From Candidatus Merdivicinus excrementipullorum (GTDB taxonomy: Bacteria; Bacillota; Clostridia; Oscillospirales; Ruminococcaceae): 64,000 bases of DNA. A program made the position numbers and the translations under genes. The DNA lies in contig DVJP01000054.1 in NCBI GenBank assembly GCA_018716725.1, forward strand, positions 30,075 to 94,074, given 5' to 3'. Shown one piece after another: positions 1 through 8,124 of this stretch. Position 1 is the stretch's first letter; each line of letters starts with the position of its first letter. The notes beneath the pieces are model-generated. The model worked only from the letters and a program-made list of their open reading frames with translations, was not told where the DNA came from and did not search any database.

Positions 1-510
1 GTAATCCAGCAGGTTTTTCTCGTTGATGCCGCCGGTGGGCATAAACCGCAGCTGGCCGTATGGAGCCGCCATGGCCTTAATGGCTTTGATGCCGCCGTTT
101 GCCTCCGCCGGGAAAAATTTCACCACGGAAAGCCCCAGCTCTATGGCGGCTTCCATGTCGGAGGGGGTAGCGCACCCCGGCAGGACCGGGACCCCCTTTT
201 CCAGGCAGTAGGACACCACCTTGGGGTTTAACCCGGGGGAGACGATAAACTTGGCCCCGGCTTCCACAGCCTGGTCTACCTGGGCGGTGGTCAGGACAGT
301 CCCGGCCCCGACCAGCATTTCCGGACAGGCTTTGCTCATCCGGGCAATAGCTTCCTTGGCCGCGGCAGTACGGAAGGTCACTTCCGCCGCCGGAAGCCCG
401 CCTTGGCACAGGGCTTTTGCCAAAGGTTCCGCTTGGGCTGCGTCCTCGATTTTGATGACGGGGATCAGGCCGCAGGTTTCAATTTGCTGAAAAATTTGCT
501 GTTCATTCAT
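1..510 (-). CDS. eda: 2-dehydro-3-deoxyphosphogluconate (KDPG) aldolase, C-terminus truncated by window edge
   Basis: Reverse-strand reading from ATG at 510: MNEQQIFQQIETCGLIPVIKIEDAAQAEPLAKALCQGGLPAAEVTFRTAAA...VGAGTVLT...FIVSPGLNPKVV...GCATPSDMEAAIELGLSVVKFFPAE..GGIKAIKAMAAPYGQLRFMPTGGI; Eda family motifs. Not in ORF track because no stop lies inside the window. Confidence 0.95.
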   Translation of the reverse strand, partial: MNEQQIFQQIETCGLIPVIKIEDAAQAEPLAKALCQGGLPAAEVTFRTAAAKEAIARMSKACPEMLVGAGTVLTTAQVDQAVEAGAKFIVSPGLNPKVVSYCLEKGVPVLPGCATPSDMEAAIELGLSVVKFFPAEANGGIKAIKAMAAPYGQLRFMPTGGINEKNLLDY

Positions 511-663
511 GGGGATGCGCTCCTTTTTCTGATGTTATTTTTAGGATACCGCGTTTTCCTCTGGTTCTCAATTCAAAACCATCGACAAAGATTTCAGCAT
601 TTTCCTGTGCATTTTAATATAGGGGACGATGCCACAAATTTATCGAAAGGATTCAAAAAAATT

Positions 664-748
664 TGTAGGGGCGGATGCCCACATCCGCCCGTCCTCGTTT
701 GATACATTTCAGAATAATCCCGGGACGATGTGGGCATCGTCCCCTACA
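664..748. repeat. TGTAGGGG...CCCCTACA palindromic repeat unit
   Basis: tgtaggggcggatgcccacatccgccc ... gggacgatgtgggcatcgtcccctaca; terminal inverted repeats with two internal hairpins. Confidence 0.8.
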
Positions 749-754
749 ACCGGC

Positions 755-1027
755 GAACCGCCGACGGCGATTCGCCGCGGCATTATGCCTCGCGCCGGAT
801 TTATGAACGGCGGGATGAACCGCCGTTTTCGTCACAGGTTCCCCGAAACAGCATCTAGGCATACTGATTTGAAAACAGGCGGCCAATGGCCGCCCCTACA
901 GCCTTTTTCGTTAAATTTACCAAAACGGCAGAAAATGAAATCTATCCATACGGCGAATTTATTTCGCCGTCCAGCGGTCGGTGCGGGGCTGTGCGGCCGC
1001 GTCGACTTAACAGCCCGGTTACCGGGC
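755..1027. repeat. Composite intergenic repeat module (second copy at 28575-29160)
   Basis: Shares cgccg(a)gcg...ttcgccgcgg, aacggcgggatgaaccgccgtttt, caggttcccCgaaa, gaaatctaYcYatacggcgaa, ttcgccgtccagcggtYggt, gctgtgcggccgcg and cagcccgg..ccgggc, in the same order as 28575-29130. Confidence 0.75.
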
Positions 1028-1061
1028 AAATGTAAAAAATTGTGAATAGCCGCGCTTTTTC

Positions 1062-1091
1062 TTGTACTTTCGCCCCGAAATGCGGTATAAT
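1062..1091 (+). promoter_or_regulatory. Putative sigma-A promoter of mreB-like gene
   Basis: ttgtac (1062-1067), 18-nt spacer, tataat (1086-1091), about 34 nt before the start codon. Confidence 0.55.
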
Positions 1092-1124
1092 AGAAGAAAA
1101 AGATCCTTTGGAGGAGGAAGATTC

Positions 1125-2141
1125 ATGGCAGGAGTCGATTTAGGCATCGATCTTGGCACCACCAAGATCATCATATACCGCCGGGACAAGGGCATTGTCC
1201 TGGAGGAACCCAGCGTTGTGGCATACAATACCCGCAGCGGCAAGGTTGTGGCCGTGGGGCACGAAGCCCTGGCCATGCTGGGCAAAACCCCAGCGTACAT
1301 CCAAACGGAATGCCCCATCCGGGACGGCGTTATTTCCGACCACCGTTACACCGAGTACCTGGTCAAGGAATTTGTCCGGAAAGTGACCAAAAGCTACTTA
1401 ATCAAACCCCGCATCGCCATCTGCATCCCCTCGGCCATTACCCATGTGGAGGCACGGGCCGTGGTGGATGCCGCTATGAGCGCCGGCGCCCGGCAGGTTT
1501 TCTTAGTGGACGAGCCTTTGGCGGCGGCCATCGGCGCAGGGATCGACGTAACCCGGCCGGAAGGGCATATGCTGGTGGACAGCGGCGGCGGCACCTCCGA
1601 CGTGGCCGTCATTTCCCTGGGCGGCATCGTCACCGCCAATTCCCTGCGGGTGGCGGGAAACACCTTTGACGAGGCCATTATTAAGTACATCCAAAACACC
1701 TACAAACTGGCCGTGGGCACCAAGGTGGCGGAGAACCTGAAAAAGGAAATCGGCTGCGTCTTTGACCCGGAGGAATCCGTCACCGCCACAGTAAAAGGCC
1801 GGAACCTGCTGACCGGCTACCCGGAGCAGATCACCATTACCCAGACGGAGCTTTTCGAGGTTTTGCGGCCCTTTGCCGCGGAAATCGTCATGGCTGTCCG
1901 CAGCGTGCTGGAACGGACGCCGCCGGAGCTTATCGGCGACATCCACGAAAACGGCATCATCATGACCGGCGGCACTGCCCAGCTGAAAGGCTTGGCGGAG
2001 CTTATCCAGGAAAACACCGGCATCGAAACCCGTTTGGCGGAGGACCCGGTGCGCTGTGTGGGCATCGGCACCGGCACCTGCTTCGACAGCATGAGCGAGC
2101 TGAAGGAAGGCTTTGAAAATGCCGCCACCTATTCCCATTAA
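1125..2141 (+). CDS. mreB: MreB/Mbl-family rod-shape-determining actin homologue
   Basis: MAGVDLGIDLGTTKIIIYRRDKGIVLEEPSVVAYN...GDIHENGIIMTGGTAQLKGL; ggaggagg RBS before ATG 1125 (track ORF begins upstream at 1062). Confidence 0.9.
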   Translation: MAGVDLGIDLGTTKIIIYRRDKGIVLEEPSVVAYNTRSGKVVAVGHEALAMLGKTPAYIQTECPIRDGVISDHRYTEYLVKEFVRKVTKSYLIKPRIAICIPSAITHVEARAVVDAAMSAGARQVFLVDEPLAAAIGAGIDVTRPEGHMLVDSGGGTSDVAVISLGGIVTANSLRVAGNTFDEAIIKYIQNTYKLAVGTKVAENLKKEIGCVFDPEESVTATVKGRNLLTGYPEQITITQTELFEVLRPFAAEIVMAVRSVLERTPPELIGDIHENGIIMTGGTAQLKGLAELIQENTGIETRLAEDPVRCVGIGTGTCFDSMSELKEGFENAATYSH

Positions 2142-2189
2142 TGCAAGAAAACCCGGCTGAGGAATTTCCCAGCCGGGTTTTCTTGCATT
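2140..2189. terminator. Bidirectional rho-independent terminator
   Basis: Near-perfect palindrome aatgcaagaaaacccggctgaggaatttcccagccgggttttcttgcatt between convergent genes. Confidence 0.9.
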
Positions 2190-2195
2190 ATCAGA

Positions 2196-3110
2196 TTATA
2201 CCTGCGCCCAAATGGCACGGGCCATAGCCAGGGAAATTTCCGTCCCCTGCTCGCAGACTTCCATGCCCTCAAATTCCAGGGACATGTACCCGTCAAAGCC
2301 GGAAGCCTTGATGACCCGCAGGATTTCCCAGATGTCCAGATCCCCCTGGCCTAAGATGGAACCCCGGAGCATCCGGCCGCCCATGGTTTCAAACCAGCTG
2401 CCGTTGTCGCAGTTGAACATCTCCGTCTGGCCGGGAAGCTGGGACTTCTTGCGGATGTAAAAATCCTTCAGATGGATGATCTCCGCGTAAGGCAGGCATT
2501 TTTTCACCGCCGCCACGCTGTCCTCGTCCACGCACTGGAAATTCCCCACATCCAGGGTCATTTTGATGTCGTCAAAGCCGGTTTCCTGGATCAGGTGCAG
2601 AATGCGGTCGGAACCGTTGACAAAGAAGCCGTGGTTTTCCAGGGTGGTGCGGATGCCCCGTTCCCCGGTGTATTCATGCAGTTCTTTGATGCCCTCCACC
2701 ATCAGGGGCAGCTCCTTGTAAAAATTCTCCACAGTGTTGGTGGAAAAGGGCCGCCTAAAGGAGGAGGTGTCGTACCGCATCCGCTTTAAGCCAAGCCTTG
2801 CCGCCGCGTCAATGTGCCGTTTTACCCGTTCAATTTCCCGGCGGCGTTCCTCTGCGTCGGGCTTCAGCAGGTCGGCGTTGACGGAGTAGGTGGAGATTTC
2901 CAGGCCCACGTCCGCGCATTTTTCCCGGACGCTGTCAATGAGCTTTTCATCCAAAGTCAGCTCCTGGTCGTTGACAAAGGGTAGGTGGAAGGGCACAAAC
3001 TCAATGTGCTCGCAGCCGTGCTCTTTCGCGAAATCAATGACGTCGTAAACCGTTTTGCGCCCCGCCGCCATAGCCGGGGTCAGGCAGTAGGCGCTCATGC
3101 CGAATTTCAT
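2196..3110 (-). CDS. Sugar phosphate isomerase/epimerase (xylose isomerase-like TIM barrel)
   Basis: MKFGMSAYCLTPAM...CEHIEFVPFHLPF...GERGIRTTLENHGFFV...DIKMTLDVGNFQ...EIIHLKDFY...GQGDLDIWEILRVIKASGFDGYMSLEFEG. Confidence 0.85.
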   Translation of the reverse strand: MKFGMSAYCLTPAMAAGRKTVYDVIDFAKEHGCEHIEFVPFHLPFVNDQELTLDEKLIDSVREKCADVGLEISTYSVNADLLKPDAEERRREIERVKRHIDAAARLGLKRMRYDTSSFRRPFSTNTVENFYKELPLMVEGIKELHEYTGERGIRTTLENHGFFVNGSDRILHLIQETGFDDIKMTLDVGNFQCVDEDSVAAVKKCLPYAEIIHLKDFYIRKKSQLPGQTEMFNCDNGSWFETMGGRMLRGSILGQGDLDIWEILRVIKASGFDGYMSLEFEGMEVCEQGTEISLAMARAIWAQV

Positions 3111-3182
3111 AAAAAAGTCCTCCTTAAATATCCTTTTTCCTTGATTGTATCATTTCCATAACTGGCTGTCAAGAAGCCGCTG

Positions 3183-3854
3183 CTATTTTTCCTCCGACTG
3201 CAATTTGGCAAAAGCGTCGGCGAACAAATCCCCTAAGGTGGAACCGGTGCCGCTGGGGGTGGCGGGCTTAAAGACCTGCTGGATAATCCGGGTGCGCTGG
3301 GCGAAAGCCTCCTTGTCCTTAACCAGGGTCAAAAGGGAGGCGGACATTTCCGCGTCGTCCACCGCCCGGTGCTGCCGCCCCTCAAAGGACTGCTCCACGG
3401 AACCAATGGCGTTTTGCAAAGAAAGGTTGGACCGGCGGGACAATCCCACCAGCCGGGTATACACCCGCTGGAAATCCATCCAGCGCCGGAACTGCCGGGG
3501 CACATCCAGTTCCTTCAGCCAGCATTCCCCGTAAAGCTGATTAAAGTCGCTGATGCTCCAGGAATAAATCCGCACCGGCCCTTCCCCGATCCACTGGGCG
3601 AAATCCAAAAGGGCGTCGGCCAGGACGGGAGCGTTTTCTACATCCTCCTGGGTAATGCCCGTAAGGCTGGTGATTTTCTTGGTAATGGTATTCCGTTCCG
3701 GCTTTACAAATTTATCATAGCGGTCCGTCAACTGGTAGTTCTCATCCAGCTTCACCGCGCCGATCTCAATAATTTCGTGGCGCACCGGGTCGTCATATTG
3801 CCGCTGGTCCGCCGCAATGGGATTCATTTCAAAATCCAGAAAAACATGGTACAT
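3183..3854 (-). CDS. 3'-5' exonuclease, DEDDh (RNase T/DnaQ-like) family
   Basis: MYHVFLDFEMNPI...EIIEIGAVKLDE...SLTGITQEDVENAP...HRAVDDAEMSASLL; RBS ggaggg before ATG at 3854 (track ORF extends upstream). Confidence 0.85.
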   Translation of the reverse strand: MYHVFLDFEMNPIAADQRQYDDPVRHEIIEIGAVKLDENYQLTDRYDKFVKPERNTITKKITSLTGITQEDVENAPVLADALLDFAQWIGEGPVRIYSWSISDFNQLYGECWLKELDVPRQFRRWMDFQRVYTRLVGLSRRSNLSLQNAIGSVEQSFEGRQHRAVDDAEMSASLLTLVKDKEAFAQRTRIIQQVFKPATPSGTGSTLGDLFADAFAKLQSEEK

Positions 3855-3955
3855 CCATTTTCCCTCCATCTTTCGACATAATTTTATTGTACCACAAAGG
3901 GGCTTTTTCGTGAAGGGAAAAATCAGCGGTTTTCGTTTTCTTATGCGAAAAGGAT

Positions 3956-4786
3956 GTGAGAAACATGAGAACTGCCGTTTCTTTTGGCATAAAATGTATC
4001 GGATTTCTGCTGTTGTGGGGGCTTTTGGCCGTGGCGGCCATTCCTTTAAGCGAAACCGCCGCCTTTCTGACGGGAAGCGGCGCATACGCCCAGCTTTGCC
4101 GCAACGGTACCGCCCTTGCAGCCGCCGGGGTTGTCGCCTTCCTGATTTCCAAGACATTCCTGCCGGAGCAGAGCCTCCGCAGACAGATGGGCGCCCGGCC
4201 CGGCGACGGCCTTTGGATGGGGGCCGGATTCGGCGTATTCTGGGCAGCCGGGACGCTGCTTGCCTTCCGGCTGTCCGGCGGGCTGCATTTTATCCGCCAG
4301 GAAATGGCGGTTCAGGATCTGGGCGTCTGGATTGCAGCGTTGGCCTGCGGCGTGCTGACCCAGGGGATCCTGGCCCACGGGCTTTTCTACCCGGCCATGG
4401 AAGGCCAGTTTTCCAGAAATGCCGCTCTGGTTGGCTCCGCCGTTTTATTTGCGGCTTTGCATTTTCCACAATGGAAATACGGCCCCGCCGCCTTTCTCGG
4501 CCTGCTGGCCATGGGGCTTGTCCTCTCCCTGCTGCGCCGGTATTCCGGCGGGATTTTAGCCCCTGCCGCCGCCCATTTTGTGTGGGATTTCGCCGCGGGA
4601 ATCCTTTTTGGCGGGTTCCCATTTGACCCGTACCCCTCTGTCATCCAGATTTCCTTAAACGGCCCGGCGTGGCTGTCCGGCGGGCAGGCCGGCATGATGG
4701 GAAGCCTGCTGACCATGGCCGTCACCTTGGGAGCAGCGGCCCTTCTGGCGCTGTATGTTTCCCGGAAAAAACGGAAAAAAGCGTGA
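3956..4786 (+). CDS. CPBP (CAAX/bacteriocin-processing)-like intramembrane protein, probably lacking the catalytic EExxxR motif
   Basis: Multi-TM; ...TQGILAHGLFYPAMEGQFSRNAALVGSAVLFAALHFPQWKYGPAAFLGLLAMGLVLSLLRRYSGGILAPAAAHFVWDF matches CPBP topology and motif order. ATG alternative at 3965. Confidence 0.75.
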   Translation: MRNMRTAVSFGIKCIGFLLLWGLLAVAAIPLSETAAFLTGSGAYAQLCRNGTALAAAGVVAFLISKTFLPEQSLRRQMGARPGDGLWMGAGFGVFWAAGTLLAFRLSGGLHFIRQEMAVQDLGVWIAALACGVLTQGILAHGLFYPAMEGQFSRNAALVGSAVLFAALHFPQWKYGPAAFLGLLAMGLVLSLLRRYSGGILAPAAAHFVWDFAAGILFGGFPFDPYPSVIQISLNGPAWLSGGQAGMMGSLLTMAVTLGAAALLALYVSRKKRKKA

Positions 4787-4788
4787 AA

Positions 4789-5140
4789 AAAGCCGCCCTT
4801 TGGGGCGGCTTCAGCCTGTCGAAGAAGTAAATATGATTTGGCAAATTGCACAAAGGAGTGTTGTTTGCTGACGCAAATAAGCCGTGAATAAAAGCTTGGA
4901 AAATTCTAACCTGTCATTTTGCTTGCAAAATGACGTGCGCGCGTCATCAAGCCAGCTTGATGACTGCATCCGCGGCGGGTCTGCACGTCATGAATTGATA
5001 CATCAATTCATGACTCCGCTTTTTTTTGTTCGCGCCCGGGGCGCGAAGGAATTGGATTTCGTGCTCTGCGGAGCACGATGGGGGCTTTGCCCCTCAACCC
5101 CACAATTTTTCGAGAAAAATTGAGTAAAGCTTTTTCTTGT
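4789..5140. repeat. Chain-of-hairpins intergenic repeat, copy A
   Basis: Series of inverted repeats: gccgccctttggggcggc; cattttgcttgcaaaatg; gtcatcaagccagcttgatgac; catgaattgatacatcaattcatg; ttcgcgcccggggcgcgaa; gtgctctgcggagcac; ggggctttgcccc; caatttttcgagaaaaattg. Order matches copy B at 21640-21985. Confidence 0.8.
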
Positions 5141-5191
5141 CTCTTTCGTTATGTCTGCAAAAAACGAGGGAGCGCATATGCTCCCTCGTTT

Positions 5192-5917
5192 TTACAACAC
5201 TTTGGACAGGAATTCCTTTGCCCGGGGGTTCTGCGGATTAGAGAAAAAGTCCGCCGGGTTATCCGATTCTTCCATGATAATGCCTTCGTCCATGAACAGA
5301 ACCCGGTTGGCCACTTCCTTAGCGAAGCCCATTTCATGGGTGACGCAGACCATAGTCATGCCGTCGTCCGCCAAATCTTTCATCAGCTGCAAAACCTCTC
5401 CCACCATTTCCGGGTCCAGGGCGGAGGTTGGCTCGTCAAAAAGCATCACGTCCGGGTTCATGGCCAGCGCCCGGACAATGGCGATGCGCTGTTTCTGGCC
5501 GCCGGAAAGCATGGCCGGGTAGGCTTTGGCTTTGTCCGCCAGGCCGATGCGCCCCAGCAGGGTCATGGCCTTTTCCTCGGCCTCCGCTTTGGACTGGAGC
5601 TTCAGGGTGGTGGGGGCCAGGGTGATGTTTTGAAGAATAGTCAGGTGCGGGAACAGGTTAAAGTGCTGGAAAACCATCCCCATTTTCCGCCGGAGCCGGT
5701 CGATGTCGCATTTGGGGGTGTTGATCTGCTCCCCTTCAAACCAGATTTCCCCGGAGGTGGGGGTTTCCAGCAGGTTTAAGCAGCGCAGGAAGGTGCTCTT
5801 TCCCGACCCGGAGGGGCCGATGACTACAACTTTATCCCCTTTGTTGATGGTGGTGGTGATATTCTTTAAAACCTCCAAGCTGCCAAAGGACTTGGTGAGG
5901 CCGTTAATTTCGATCAC
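5192..5917 (-). CDS. Polar amino-acid ABC transporter ATP-binding protein (GlnQ/HisP type)
   Basis: Walker [10 protein letters not shown], signature LSGGQKQR, Walker [16 protein letters not shown]; gives [26 protein letters not shown]. Confidence 0.93.
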   Translation of the reverse strand: MIEINGLTKSFGSLEVLKNITTTINKGDKVVVIGPSGSGKSTFLRCLNLLETPTSGEIWFEGEQINTPKCDIDRLRRKMGMVFQHFNLFPHLTILQNITLAPTTLKLQSKAEAEEKAMTLLGRIGLADKAKAYPAMLSGGQKQRIAIVRALAMNPDVMLFDEPTSALDPEMVGEVLQLMKDLADDGMTMVCVTHEMGFAKEVANRVLFMDEGIIMEESDNPADFFSNPQNPRAKEFLSKVL

Positions 5918-6644
5918 TTTGACGCAGCCTCCTTTCTAGGCAGGTGACGCCGGCCTGAAGAATCAGTACCAGGACCAGGTAAACGACCGCCACGGCAATC
6001 AGCGGCAGGAACGCTTCATAGGTGCGGCTGCGGATAATGTCGCCGCCTTTGGTCAGATCCTGAAGCCCGATGTAGCCCGCCACGGAAGTTTCCTTTAACA
6101 GGGTAATCATCTCGTTGCCCAGGGCGGGAAGGACGTTCTTGACCGCCTGGGGCATGATGATTTTCCAGGTGGTCTGGGTGTAGTTTAGCCCTAAGCTGCG
6201 GCCGGCTTCCATCTGGCCCGGGTCGATGCTCATGATGCCGGAACGAAAGATCTCCGCCACATAGGCCGCCGAGTTTAAGCCGAAGGCAATAATGGCCACC
6301 AGGATAATGTTGATGTCCACCGCGGCAAAGATGACGAAGTAAATAATCATCAGCTGGACCACCACAGGGGTGCCCCTGATAACAGTAAGGTAGAGCTTGG
6401 CAATGGCGTTTAAAAATTTCAGGTTGCCCGTTTTGTCGTGGGTGGTGCGGACGAGCGCGATGAGGAAGCCCAGGACGACGCCTAAAATCAAGGCCCCCAG
6501 CGTAATCAGCAGTGTGTTGGTCAGGCCGGTGGTCAGGTATTTCCAGCGGTAATCCTTGATGAAGTTATCATAAAAGGAATTCCCGAAATCCACAAACCAG
6601 GCCGCAATTGAATCCAGCAAGTCAATCCCCCTTTTCTGATACAA
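5904..6644 (-). CDS. Amino-acid ABC transporter permease (HisM family)
   Basis: [27 protein letters not shown]...[19 protein letters not shown]...[61 protein letters not shown]. True start may be an internal TTG near 6620. Confidence 0.92.
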   Translation of the reverse strand: MYQKRGIDLLDSIAAWFVDFGNSFYDNFIKDYRWKYLTTGLTNTLLITLGALILGVVLGFLIALVRTTHDKTGNLKFLNAIAKLYLTVIRGTPVVVQLMIIYFVIFAAVDINIILVAIIAFGLNSAAYVAEIFRSGIMSIDPGQMEAGRSLGLNYTQTTWKIIMPQAVKNVLPALGNEMITLLKETSVAGYIGLQDLTKGGDIIRSRTYEAFLPLIAVAVVYLVLVLILQAGVTCLERRLRQSDRN

Positions 6645-6699
6645 GGCAAGGGACAGAAGGATAAAGCCTGCTTCTGTCCCTTTTCTGATAACTCAAATC

Positions 6700-7617
6700 T
6701 TACTCGGCGGCTGCGTCTTTGACGATAACCACCTGGATGCCGGTGCAGTAAGAATCCGTGAAGTTCACGTTTTCTTCCCGGTCAGGGGTAACGGTCATGC
6801 CGGCCGCGCCGAAGTCCGCTTTGCCGGACTGGACGGCGGGGATAATGGAATCAAAGGCGATGTCCGTGATTTCCAGCTCCATGCCCAGCTTGTCGCAGAT
6901 AGCCCGGGCAAAATCTACATCCAGGCCCACGATTTTATCTTCGCCGGAAGAACTGTCGTGATACTCATAGGGAGGGAACTCGGCGTTGGTGGCCATGGTC
7001 AGGGTGCCGTTGTAGGTGATCCCTTCGGGGGAGGTGTAAGGCTCGGCGCCTTCCACGCCGTTAATGTAGTAATCCAGCAGCTGCTGGAGGGTGCCGTCCT
7101 CTTTCAGCTCCCCAATGGCGGTGTTGAACTGCTCCAAAAGCTCGGTGTTGTCTTTGGCGATGCAGATAGCGTAATCCTCTTCCGTGTAAGCGGAGTCCAG
7201 AATCACCAGGCCCTCATTTTCCTCTACAAAGACCTTGGCAGGCTCGTTGTCGATAACCACGGCGTCCAGCTTATCCTGGAGCAGGGCCTGGACGGCTTCC
7301 ATGCCCTTGTTGTAGCGGGTCAGCTCCGCGTTGCCCAGCAGGCCGTCCGCAATATCGCCGTCGATGTACTGGTCGCCGGTGGTGCCCAGCTGCACGCCGA
7401 TGCGGGCGTCGGTGAGAACCTCAGTGGGATCTTGGGTCGCTGCATTGCCGGAAGTTTCAGCGGTGGATTCTTCGGCGGAAGATTCCGCAGCGGAAGATTC
7501 CGCGACGGAGGACTCGGTTTCAGCGGAGGAATTGCTGCCGGTATCGCCGGAGCAGGAAGCAAGGGAAACGCACAAGGCCGCAGCCAGGAACGCGGCCAGA
7601 ATCTTTTTCAGTTTCAT
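6700..7617 (-). CDS. Transporter substrate-binding lipoprotein (amino-acid ABC, SBP family 3)
   Basis: MKLKKILAAFLAAALCVSLASCSGD lipobox, Ser/Ala/Glu-rich linker, ...YEYHDSSSGEDKIVGLDVDFARAICDKLGMELEITDIAFDSIIPAVQSGKADFGAAGMTVTPDREENVNFTDSY. Confidence 0.9.
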   Translation of the reverse strand: MKLKKILAAFLAAALCVSLASCSGDTGSNSSAETESSVAESSAAESSAEESTAETSGNAATQDPTEVLTDARIGVQLGTTGDQYIDGDIADGLLGNAELTRYNKGMEAVQALLQDKLDAVVIDNEPAKVFVEENEGLVILDSAYTEEDYAICIAKDNTELLEQFNTAIGELKEDGTLQQLLDYYINGVEGAEPYTSPEGITYNGTLTMATNAEFPPYEYHDSSSGEDKIVGLDVDFARAICDKLGMELEITDIAFDSIIPAVQSGKADFGAAGMTVTPDREENVNFTDSYCTGIQVVIVKDAAAE

Positions 7618-8124
7618 ATTCAAACCCATCCTTTGTTCTGATTTTTCATTTGGTATATTCCATACTTTAGCACATCCTTCGTGGAATTGCAAGGGGATTT
7701 TTCAAAAAATCTGCATATATTTCAAAGTTTATACACAATGACAGCTTTCCTTTTGCGCCGCAGCTGGTTTTTGTAGGTTTTACAAATAGATCTTGTTTGA
7801 ATATAAGTGAATATATCAAGATGATTTTGAATAAAACCTGAATATTTGCAGTTTAATTTGGAATATTCTGTATATTCATTTTGCGATTGCGTCCCGTCAA
7901 AAAATTGGAAACTTTCTTGTTGATTTTTTTGCATAAATTCTTTGTAAAAATCTTTACAATAGAATGATATTTTGATAGAATGAATTTGTATCGTGTGCAT
8001 ACGGCTGCATGAACACGCGATAGGCCGCCGGGTTTCCCGGCACGGAGGGGATTATCAAAAAAAGAGAGAAAAAGAAAAACCAGCAAAACAGAGAAGAGCG
8101 ATTGATCATAAAGGAGGTGCTGGA

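Noticed and set aside
653-886. ORF encoding ...CRGRCPHRP..., echoed at 28824-29090
   Set aside because: The shared peptide is translation of the TGTAGGGG/GATGTGGGC repeat, not a protein family.
7985-8060. Possible riboswitch leader (cgcgataggccgccgggtttcccggcacggagggg) before the first ABC exporter
   Set aside because: I compared it by eye with c-di-GMP-I, guanidine-III and fluoride consensus blocks and could not match the conserved cores; left unassigned.
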